6,290 bases of DNA from SIG603 sp964370405. Lineage in GTDB: Bacteria; Bacillota; Clostridia; Oscillospirales; Acutalibacteraceae. A model generated the notes under the pieces. The model made no database searches. It saw only the letters and a program-made list of their open reading frames with translations, and was not told the DNA's origin. This document shows positions 1-4,913 of the stretch, piece after piece. Each line of letters begins with the position of its first letter. Within the stretch, counting starts at the first letter, position 1. The position numbers and the translations under genes are program-made. The stretch spans positions 1-6,290 of the forward strand of contig CAYJJB010000097.1 in the NCBI GenBank assembly GCA_964370405.1. The letters run 5' to 3'.

Positions 1-2501
1 CAAGGCGTGCAAGACCGCTACAATTAGGAAAACAAGCTCTTATTGACGCAGATAATAAACGTCATGACAAAGAAGTAATTCCAAAAACAAAAGATGTTAT
101 AACAGGACAAATAATTACTTTGATACATCAATGTATAATTCAAAATCGTGAGGATATTGTCAGCTATCTGTTGAGCCAAGGATATACTCTACCAAGAATT
201 GGAAAAGATTATATAACTGTGATGGATAGTGATGGTAATAGGACTAGGCTCAAGGGTACATTGTATCACCAAGATTTTGCGGCAAAGGAATGGCTTGCTC
301 ACGAAGAACAACGCCCATTTGTGCGAGATGAACCTAACTTGATAAAGGCGGCAGAGGCAGAGCAAGCCTTGCAAAAGGCGATTGAAAAAACTGCGGCATA
401 CAATGCTGCACGATACAAAATTCATAATAACTTTAACGAAGTAACGGAGGTTACTGATGGACATAAAAGTATATCAACCACTCACAGCCTTGGAAACAAA
501 GTATATAGAAGGCGAAGACGCAAAGACTTTACCACCAATAGAAGGGCGAAGCACAATACAGCTACGCACCAACGCTGGTACGGTAAGTACTCCCATTTGG
601 CAAGTAATAGAAATGTATGTACTGACAGTGGAAGATTTAACTGTTCAAATGAGCAATTTACGCAGTCAATATCAAACGGAAATCAAGAAATTAAACCAAA
701 CCATTACCGAAGAACAGCAAAAGGTAAAGATTTTGAAAGAACAGCTTGCCCAGATAACAGCAGAGGCAAAAGTAAAACTTCAAGAAGCACGTACGAAGCA
801 GGACAAATTCATAAATCTTTGTTCAGTAACTCTAGATACAGCTTTAAAACAGAAAGAGTCGGAAGGGGCAAGTGTGATGCAAACGATTTTGAATTTAATC
901 GAGGAAAATCAAGCGAGGCTAAACAAAATAGAAAGACAAACCAAAGAGAAAATTATTCAATAATAGGAGTTTATGATGCAAAAAACATTTCAAATGCCCA
1001 ATTTAGCAACAGCAACCTTTCCTCAAGGTGGGGAAATATCCAAGGAACAAATGCTTCCTTCAAGAGATGGTCGAACAATTATAACCCAAGAAGATATAGC
1101 TACTACAACAGACGGAAAAAAAATACCAGCATACAAGCAAGAATATTCCAATACCTTGGAGGAACTTACCTATTTAATGTATTCCAACAAATTAGAGAGA
1201 AATACGGAGTATGGCCTTGCTCAAAAAAACATATTCATGCTCAAAAAAGACATCTTGATGTTAGAAGTCAAATTGCCAAAGGTGGAGCAATCCATAAACG
1301 ACAGCTTAAAAGTTTTGGGGGCAGAACAAGAGGAATTGATACAAATCGTCAACGACTTGGCAGAAAACAAAATCAATCCCGATGGCTCACAGCTCAAAGT
1401 GATTTTGCATACGCTCACAACTCAGAAAAACAGGATAGGCGAGCTGGAAAAGATGCTCAACTAGATTTTGATATACAACAACCAATTAGTGCGGTGAATA
1501 TGGATGGCATACGTCAAAAAGCTAATAGTATAGTAATTATGAATGCTTTTAAAGCTAGTGCTGATAAAATACTTGAGTTGTTACCAGTTTCAAATATTAG
1601 CTCTATTGACTTCCCCCCTGCTAGAGTGGGCATGGAGTTTTTACGCCAAAAAGGTGAATTATTATCAATGTATAACATATTAAATAGTCTTGGTAATAGT
1701 GATATTTTAAGCAAAGCTTATGATAACACCTCAATATTACCTACAATTCAGCCTATGGAGCGAAATGCCTTAATTGTGGACGCTTTTAAGGATAAGGTTG
1801 TAAGCTTTGTTGAAGAAAGTGCATTGTGTTCTACAGCTGAAGCATTGCATGGTTATCCTAAATTGCAAAATACATCTCTTGATGTAAATACTATAAGTAA
1901 TGCTACAGCGTTGCTTGATAAAGTGCGTCAACAGGTGAATGATATTGCATTGCTACAGGATTTGATTACAAACGCTAATAAAATAGACTTATTACTACCA
2001 ACTTCACCCATTAGCTCCATTTTCCTCCCCCCTGCAAAAATGGATATGGAGTTTATACGCAACAAGGCGTTTGCATACACAGAGCAATCCATATTTATTG
2101 CACTAGGTAATGCCATAAAACAACGTAAAACAGCACAAACATCAAAGCCAGAACCAAGTTGGCAACAAATTAAACAATACTTTAACAAGCTACAAAGAGA
2201 ATATAAGTATAGGCAGATAAGCCTTGAGCAATTCCAAGAATATTGTGCCAAGCATCCAGAATTACAAAATCTATTTGCAGATTATCAAGCCAAGCTTGAA
2301 CGCAAACAAAAGCTCAAAGAAGATTTTAAGACGTTACAAAGCCTTGGTCCTAAGACCATAGAGCAGACCCCACCTCCACCAGTAAAACCACAGGAACACA
2401 AGGGGGGAGTGGCAAAGGTAAATCCACAGGATATGCTTGAACAAAAGGCAGAAGGCACGAACGAAGATAACAATACAGTATCACCATATTTAAGGATGTA
2501 G
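1..2501 (+). CDS. MobA-like relaxase, C-terminal part (5' end off window)
   Basis: This is probably the C-terminal part of a conjugative relaxase, the enzyme that nicks the transfer origin and pilots the DNA strand into a recipient. The frame is open from base 3 with no stop before 2499, so the TTG at 120 is not needed as a start; the catalytic domain lies off the left edge. Three parts can be seen. Bases 3 to about 440 encode a stretch ending in a G-x-x-x-x-R-x-G-KDYI...R-LKG pattern (about 183-262), like the end of PF03432-type relaxase domains. Bases 457-1464 overlap two nested genes and encode a low-hydrophobic, R/K/N/S/Q-rich segment typical of an overprinted linker. From about 1465 comes a domain with a 63-residue internal repeat, a charged helical stretch (about 2157-2340) and a proline-rich tail. 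The relaxase call rests on the first part plus the ColE1-like layout. No MOB class can be proven without the catalytic motifs. Confidence 0.75.
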   Translation, partial: RRARPLQLGKQALIDADNKRHDKEVIPKTKDVITGQIITLIHQCIIQNREDIVSYLLSQGYTLPRIGKDYITVMDSDGNRTRLKGTLYHQDFAAKEWLAHEEQRPFVRDEPNLIKAAEAEQALQKAIEKTAAYNAARYKIHNNFNEVTEVTDGHKSISTTHSLGNKVYRRRRRKDFTTNRRAKHNTATHQRWYGKYSHLASNRNVCTDSGRFNCSNEQFTQSISNGNQEIKPNHYRRTAKGKDFERTACPDNSRGKSKTSRSTYEAGQIHKSLFSNSRYSFKTERVGRGKCDANDFEFNRGKSSEAKQNRKTNQRENYSIIGVYDAKNISNAQFSNSNLSSRWGNIQGTNASFKRWSNNYNPRRYSYYNRRKKNTSIQARIFQYLGGTYLFNVFQQIREKYGVWPCSKKHIHAQKRHLDVRSQIAKGGAIHKRQLKSFGGRTRGIDTNRQRLGRKQNQSRWLTAQSDFAYAHNSEKQDRRAGKDAQLDFDIQQPISAVNMDGIRQKANSIVIMNAFKASADKILELLPVSNISSIDFPPARVGMEFLRQKGELLSMYNILNSLGNSDILSKAYDNTSILPTIQPMERNALIVDAFKDKVVSFVEESALCSTAEALHGYPKLQNTSLDVNTISNATALLDKVRQQVNDIALLQDLITNANKIDLLLPTSPISSIFLPPAKMDMEFIRNKAFAYTEQSIFIALGNAIKQRKTAQTSKPEPSWQQIKQYFNKLQREYKYRQISLEQFQEYCAKHPELQNLFADYQAKLERKQKLKEDFKTLQSLGPKTIEQTPPPPVKPQEHKGGVAKVNPQDMLEQKAEGTNEDNNTVSPYLRM
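440..455 (+). promoter_or_regulatory. Hairpin presenting the ribosome binding site of the first nested gene
   Basis: AGTAAC (440-445) and GTTACT (450-455) form a perfect six-base-pair inverted repeat whose four-base loop is GGAG, the core of the ribosome binding site for the ATG at 457. In RNA this would place the site in a tetraloop; in DNA it is a short palindrome. It could tune translation of the nested gene relative to the relaxase that reads through it, or be a protein-binding site. Only the symmetry is seen; a role is inferred. Confidence 0.45.
457..963 (+). CDS. Nested mob-region coiled-coil protein (first)
   Basis: This 168-residue protein lies entirely inside the relaxase gene in another frame. 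Its ATG follows a CGGAGG ribosome binding site (445-450) at six bases' spacing, so translation is well supported. The composition is that of a normal soluble protein, unlike the relaxase frame over the same bases. Residues about 1-55 are mixed; residues about 58-115 and 140-165 are rich in E/K/Q/L and look like coiled coil. There is no signal peptide or membrane segment. In ColE1-type plasmids, mobB and mobD are nested in mobA in this way and encode small accessory proteins that help the relaxase. By position this gene is a functional counterpart, but I see no sequence match to either, so no symbol is given. It shares a motif pattern with the next gene and may be its distant paralog. Confidence 0.8.
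   Translation: MDIKVYQPLTALETKYIEGEDAKTLPPIEGRSTIQLRTNAGTVSTPIWQVIEMYVLTVEDLTVQMSNLRSQYQTEIKKLNQTITEEQQKVKILKEQLAQITAEAKVKLQEARTKQDKFINLCSVTLDTALKQKESEGASVMQTILNLIEENQARLNKIERQTKEKIIQ
973..1464 (+). CDS. Nested mob-region coiled-coil protein (second)
   Basis: This protein of 162-163 residues is also nested in the relaxase gene, in the same alternative frame as the preceding gene and nine bases after its stop. An AGGAG at 965-969 lies only three bases from the ATG at 973 but six from the in-frame ATG at 976, so the true start is more likely 976 (162 residues). The N-terminal third is polar. Residues about 85-163 are heptad-like and charged, with many L, I, E and K, consistent with a coiled coil. 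No export signal is visible. The pattern LP-x-x-(E/D)GR followed 37 residues later by T-x-E-(E/D)-LT-x-x-M is shared with the first nested gene, which suggests an old duplication. The likely role, by position only, is as a mobilization accessory protein working with the relaxase. The family is not recognised. Confidence 0.78.
   Translation: MMQKTFQMPNLATATFPQGGEISKEQMLPSRDGRTIITQEDIATTTDGKKIPAYKQEYSNTLEELTYLMYSNKLERNTEYGLAQKNIFMLKKDILMLEVKLPKVEQSINDSLKVLGAEQEELIQIVNDLAENKINPDGSQLKVILHTLTTQKNRIGELEKMLN
1509..2111 (+). repeat. Gapless 63-residue internal repeat in the relaxase C-terminal domain
   Basis: Two copies, 1509-1697 and 1923-2111, are offset by exactly 414 bases (138 codons) and align without gaps over 63 residues. 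I count 27 identical residues. The shared core is LLP-x-S-x-ISSI-x-x-PPA-x-x-x-MEF-x-R-x-K, ending in LGN. The DNA is also alike, including the CCCCCCTGC run at the PPA codons. A weaker partial relative may lie between the copies, near the codons for IVDAFK at about 1776-1793. This suggests duplication of a small structural unit at the end of the relaxase. Confidence 0.75.
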
Positions 2502-2532
2502 TAAATTGTACCATTTTATGTAAATCTTTTGC

Positions 2533-2560
2533 TTGACATTTGCTTTACAATCATTAGTGT
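2533..2560 (+). promoter_or_regulatory. Candidate promoter and operator of the antitoxin-toxin operon
   Basis: A perfect -35 box TTGACA (2533-2538) is followed after 16 bases by a weak -10 candidate TAGTGT (2555-2560), 24 bases before the antitoxin start. Around the -35 box TTTGCTT occurs twice (2528-2534 and 2539-2545), eleven bases apart, or one helical turn. TGTAAA (2519-2524) and TTTACA (2544-2549) form a flanking inverted pair. RelB/DinJ antitoxins usually repress their own promoter by binding such repeats, so these are operator candidates. The weak -10 box lowers confidence. Confidence 0.45.
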
Positions 2561-2583
2561 GAATTAAAACAAGGAGCAAAACT

Positions 2584-2844
2584 ATGTCACAAGTTATGGT
2601 AAATTTTCGTATGGATGCAAATTTGAAAAAGAATATGGAACAAACTTGCAAAGAGTTAGGGCTTAATATGTCAACGGCCTTTACTATCTTTGCCAGAAAG
2701 GTTGCTCGTGAGGGGCGTATTCCTTTTGATGTTGCCATTGACCCATTTTATTCAGAAAAGAATATGGCTGTGCTTGAAAAGCGTATCCAAGAACTTGAGT
2801 CTGGCAAGGCAAAGCTTGTAGCCCATGAACTCAGAGAGGACTAG
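2584..2844 (+). CDS. RelB/DinJ-family antitoxin
   Basis: This 86-residue protein is the antitoxin of a type II toxin-antitoxin pair. The N-terminus (about residues 4-11, VMVNFRMD) is the DNA-contacting beta strand of a ribbon-helix-helix fold. It is followed by two helices containing LKKNMEQTCKELGLNMSTAF, and then by the GRIPFDV segment typical of the RelB/DinJ family. The charged C-terminal helix (about 55-86) would be the toxin-binding part. AAGGAG (2571-2576) sits seven bases before the ATG. The toxin gene begins two bases after the stop, as expected for a translationally coupled operon. Since that toxin gene is truncated, the antitoxin is probably an orphan here, able to repress its own promoter or neutralise a related toxin elsewhere. 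Pairing of a RelB/DinJ antitoxin with a YoeB-type toxin, rather than YefM with YoeB, is a known alternative arrangement. Confidence 0.9.
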   Translation: MSQVMVNFRMDANLKKNMEQTCKELGLNMSTAFTIFARKVAREGRIPFDVAIDPFYSEKNMAVLEKRIQELESGKAKLVAHELRED

Positions 2845-2846
2845 CC

Positions 2847-2987
2847 ATGCAATTATTATGGATGGAAGAAGGCTGGGACGATTACTGCTACTGGCAGGAG
2901 CAGGATAAAAAGACCCTCAAAAAAATCAATGCAGTTATCAAAGATATGAGGAGACACCCTTTTGAGGGCATAGGAAAGCCCGAATAA
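2847..2987 (+). pseudogene. YoeB/Txe-family mRNA interferase toxin, 3'-truncated
   Basis: The frame encodes 46 residues that closely match the first 46 of E. coli YoeB as I recall it (84 residues): WDDY, YWQE, KKIN, IKD, RR-x-PFEG and GKPE are all in register. It then stops with TAA. YoeB cuts mRNA in the ribosome A site; family knowledge places its catalytic residues at Glu46, Arg65, His83 and Tyr84. Here Glu46 is the last residue and the other three are gone, so the product should be inactive. I read all three frames after the stop and found no continuation of the usual P-L-K-x-x-x-x-G-x-W-S-R-R-I part, so this is a deletion or replacement rather than a frameshift. A 92-bp palindrome begins directly after the stop. 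The fragment starts two bases after the antitoxin stop, so the front of the operon is intact. Confidence 0.9.
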
Positions 2988-3079
2988 TTGTGAAATTTGT
3001 ACCTAAATAGAAAATTTTGATAACAAAAAACGCCAGCGTTCTTTTCTGTCCAATATATTAGGTTACAAAATTTGCACAA
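2988..3079. repeat. 92-bp imperfect palindrome next to the truncated toxin
   Basis: The outer ends are TTGTG (2988-2992) and CACAA (3075-3079). Moving inward, the arms match with small bulges: TTGTGAAATTTGTACCTAAA on the left against the reverse complement TTGTGCAAATTTTGTAACCT on the right. The match resumes nearer the centre, ending in AACG-CCAG-CGTT (about 3029-3040). The pattern resembles a small non-autonomous MITE-like element or a long bidirectional hairpin terminator. It starts exactly after the premature stop of the toxin gene, which hints that it marks the recombination junction. No obvious target-site duplication is visible. It contains no ORF of note. Confidence 0.6.
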
Positions 3080-3100
3080 GCGATTGAGTTAAAAGCTTTG

Positions 3101-3144
3101 TAATTTGAAAAACCATGGAAAAATAATTTTTCTTTTCAAAGTTA
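3101..3144. repeat. Inverted repeat in the gene-free stretch
   Basis: TAATTTGAAAA (3101-3111) pairs with TTTTCAAA-G-TTA (3133-3144) with one bulged base. Nested inside is a second hairpin, GAAAAA-TAA-TTTTTC (3118-3132). The stems are almost wholly A/T. Together with the palindrome to the left and the inverted repeat to the right, it makes about 200 bases of nearly continuous dyad symmetry without a gene. The function is unknown. Confidence 0.4.
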
Positions 3145-3151
3145 AGTTAGT

Positions 3152-3188
3152 CATGTATAGTTATTGAGAAGATAAAACTATAAGCATG
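3152..3188. repeat. Inverted repeat upstream of the ankyrin gene promoter
   Basis: TATAGTT (3156-3162) and AACTATA (3176-3182) are a perfect seven-base inverted repeat with a 13-base loop. The flanking CATG (3152-3155) and CATG (3185-3188) extend the symmetry with a two-base bulge. It ends 12 bases before the -35 box of the ankyrin gene, so it could be a regulator binding site or a transcribed hairpin. Only the symmetry is seen. Confidence 0.4.
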
Positions 3189-3200
3189 TATTGTAATACT

Positions 3201-3228
3201 TTGAAATTATACATTTTAATTTTATACT
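3201..3228 (+). promoter_or_regulatory. Promoter of the ankyrin-repeat gene
   Basis: TTGAAA (3201-3206) and TATACT (3223-3228) are each one mismatch from the sigma-70 consensus and are separated by 16 bases. Transcription would start near 3235, about 28 bases before the start codon. The gene therefore seems to have its own promoter. Confidence 0.65.
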
Positions 3229-3234
3229 CTGATA

Positions 3235-3245
3235 GTGCAATGCAC
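3235..3245. promoter_or_regulatory. Short palindrome at the predicted transcription start
   Basis: GTGCA-A-TGCAC is a perfect five-base inverted repeat around one base, lying at the predicted start of the ankyrin gene transcript and five bases before its AAGGAG. The position would suit an operator. It is short enough to occur by chance. Confidence 0.3.
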
Positions 3246-3262
3246 CCTAAAAGGAGTTTCTA

Positions 3263-4642
3263 ATGCATAAATCTACTTTTTTTATGATTTTATTTTCGTT
3301 TCTGATTTTATTTCCGAAAATAGTGCATTCTTCTCAATTACATGAAGCTGCATATATAGGAAATAAACAGGATATAAAAAAAATAATTGATAGTGGAGTT
3401 GATATTAACGCTAAAGATGATTCTGGCTGGACCGCTCTAATGATTGCTACAAGCGAGGAACATATGGGCGTAGTAAAAATGCTCTTAGATAATAAAGCTG
3501 ACATTAATGCTACAAATGATGCCGGCGTAACGGCTCTCAGTATTGCTATAGTTACGGAAAATTTAGATTTATTAAAAATTTTCTTAGATTATAAAGCTGA
3601 TATTAATGCTAAGGATAGTTCCGGTCGTACGGTTCTGATAAATGCTATATTTGATGCTAAAGGTAACTCTGGTCTTACAGCCTTGATAAGTGCTTTATAT
3701 GATGATTCTTTAGATATAATAAAGATACTCTTAGATAATGGAGCTGATATTAATGCGAAAGATGATTCTGGTGCAACGGCTTTGATAGTTGCTGCGTTAT
3801 CAGGGAATCTAGACGTTATAAATATTTTACTATACAATAAAGCCGATATTCATGCAAGAAATGATGAAGGTATGACGGCTTTGATAGTTGCTGCATTATT
3901 TGGGAATTTAGACGCAGCAAAGGCTCTCTTAAATAATGGAGCAGACATTCATGCTAGAGATAATAAAGGTATAACGGCTCTTATGTATGCTGCAGGAGAC
4001 GGGGATTCAGATACAATAAAAATGCTTCTAGATAATAGAGCTGACATTCATGCTAGAGATAATAAAGGTATAACGGCTCTGATGCATGCTGCAGAAAGTG
4101 GTCATTCAGACGCAATAAGGATTCTCTTAGATAATAGAGCTGATATTCATGCTAGAGACAATGAAGGTTACACTGCTCTGATACGTGTTGCAATGAGTGG
4201 TCAGTTAGACGCAATAAGAGTTCTCTTGGACAATGGAGCTGATATTCATGCTAGAGACAACAATGGTTACACTGCCCTGATACGTGCTGCACAAAGTGGG
4301 CAGACATACGCAATAAAACTTCTTTTAGACAACAGAGCCGATATTAATGCTAAAAATGATGATGGTTCCACAGCTCTGATAATTGCTGCATTATTAGGGC
4401 ATTTAGATGTAATAAAAATTCTCTTAGAGAATAGGGCGGATATTAATAAAGCTGATGATACTGGTTCTACAGCTTTGACATGGGCTGTAGTCATGGAACA
4501 TGTAAACATAGTCAAAGTTCTTCTAGATAACAAAGCAGATATTCATGCTAAAGATAAATTCGGCGAAACACCTCTAACGATTGCAAAGAAACGTAATCAC
4601 AACGAAATTATCGAATTGTTATTCAAAAATGGTGCAAAATAG
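3263..4642 (+). CDS. Exported ankyrin-repeat protein
   Basis: This 459-residue protein is almost entirely ankyrin repeats, 33-residue helix-turn-helix units that bind other proteins. AAGGAG (3251-3256) lies six bases before the ATG. Residues 1-24 are a Sec signal peptide with a hydrophobic core and a likely cut near VHS-S, so the protein should reach the periplasm or beyond. A first capping repeat (25-56) is followed by full repeats of the form TAL-x-x-A...LLDN-x-ADI-(N/H)-A-(K/R)-D-x-x-G from 57 to 435, and a short C-terminal cap (436-459). Repeats ending at about residues 204-336 use ADIHAR where most others use ADINAK, pointing to local amplification. One unit (123-138) is only 16 residues long, as if 17 had been deleted. 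No catalytic domain, membrane anchor or secretion motif is visible. The partner is unknown; exported ankyrin proteins can be periplasmic, or effectors in host-associated bacteria. Confidence 0.92.
   Translation: MHKSTFFMILFSFLILFPKIVHSSQLHEAAYIGNKQDIKKIIDSGVDINAKDDSGWTALMIATSEEHMGVVKMLLDNKADINATNDAGVTALSIAIVTENLDLLKIFLDYKADINAKDSSGRTVLINAIFDAKGNSGLTALISALYDDSLDIIKILLDNGADINAKDDSGATALIVAALSGNLDVINILLYNKADIHARNDEGMTALIVAALFGNLDAAKALLNNGADIHARDNKGITALMYAAGDGDSDTIKMLLDNRADIHARDNKGITALMHAAESGHSDAIRILLDNRADIHARDNEGYTALIRVAMSGQLDAIRVLLDNGADIHARDNNGYTALIRAAQSGQTYAIKLLLDNRADINAKNDDGSTALIIAALLGHLDVIKILLENRADINKADDTGSTALTWAVVMEHVNIVKVLLDNKADIHAKDKFGETPLTIAKKRNHNEIIELLFKNGAK
3335..4642 (+). repeat. Tandem 99-bp ankyrin repeat array
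   Basis: Units of 99 bases encode the 33-residue ankyrin repeats: about twelve full or near-full units, one C-terminal cap and one half unit (3629-3676). Neighbouring units can be nearly identical in DNA: 3944-3981 and 4043-4080 are the same 38 bases at exactly 99 bases' offset. This suggests recent duplication by unequal recombination or slippage. Confidence 0.85.
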
Positions 4643-4695
4643 ATATTTTGATCACAGGCTAGACAGAGTATAGTCGTAAATAGTACAGAAGCGAA

Positions 4696-4724
4696 TTAAA
4701 AAAAATTCATTTTTAAGTTTTTTT
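4696..4724 (+). terminator. Weak candidate terminator after the ankyrin gene
   Basis: TTAAAAA (4696-4702) and TTTTTAA (4710-4716) pair around a seven-base loop and are followed by G and seven T (4718-4724). The stem is only A/T, so it would be weak, but it lies about 55 bases after the ankyrin stop and before the next gene's likely promoter. Confidence 0.35.
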
Positions 4725-4804
4725 GAACCATTATGGAAAAAATATTAACATTAGAGCATTTCTTTTACATTCACTTAGGTAATTATCTAGCATTTTGAAA
4801 GAAT

Positions 4805-4840
4805 TTTTACACTACAAAGAGTATAGGAGGAAGTGTAAAA
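4805..4840. repeat. Perfect nine-base inverted repeat with AGGAGG in its loop
   Basis: TTTTACACT (4805-4813) and AGTGTAAAA (4832-4840) match perfectly around an 18-base loop that contains AGGAGG (4825-4830). No ORF starts at a suitable distance: the GTG at 4833 is followed at once by TAA. It lies just upstream of the likely promoter of the next gene, so a regulator binding site is possible. A remnant of a lost small gene is the alternative. Confidence 0.45.
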
Positions 4841-4849
4841 CCATTGTAA

Positions 4850-4878
4850 TTGTGGACAATCACTCTGAGTTTTATGAT
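4850..4878 (+). promoter_or_regulatory. Candidate promoter of the second exported-protein gene
   Basis: TTGTGG (4850-4855) and TATGAT (4873-4878) are 17 bases apart. The -10 box is one mismatch from consensus; the -35 box keeps only TTG. The -35 box lies within a small palindrome ATTGT-GG-ACAAT (4849-4860), which could be an operator. The start of transcription would be near 4885, about 29 bases before the favoured start codon. Confidence 0.4.
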
Positions 4879-4913
4879 TTTGATTTTTAATAGTTAGCCA
4901 AATGGATGGTCGT

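Noticed and set aside
120..122. TTG start for the long relaxase frame
   Set aside because: The frame is open upstream to the window edge with sensible protein sequence, and no ribosome binding site precedes this TTG; the gene starts off the window.
1500..2501. Separate gene starting at the ATG at 1500
   Set aside because: No ribosome binding site precedes it and the frame is continuous with the relaxase upstream, so it is treated as the relaxase C-terminal domain, though an internal start cannot be excluded.
3104..3168. Possible homology between the spacers upstream of the two exported-protein genes (compare about 4726-4800)
   Set aside because: Both contain AACCAT, GGAAAAA and TTTCTTTT in order, but the alignment needs several gaps in A/T-rich DNA and is not convincing by eye.
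2985..3262. Frameshifted continuation of the YoeB toxin
   Set aside because: I read all three forward frames after the stop and found none of the conserved C-terminal pattern (W-S-R-R-I, H-R-L-V-Y, final H-Y), so the rest is absent rather than shifted.
3335..4642. CRISPR-like array
   Set aside because: The periodic 99-base units encode ankyrin repeats in frame; there are no short identical repeats with unique spacers.
4733..4798. 21-codon ORF starting ATGGAAAAA between the two exported-protein genes
   Set aside because: It has no ribosome binding site and no recognisable features; the composition is that of surrounding AT-rich spacer.
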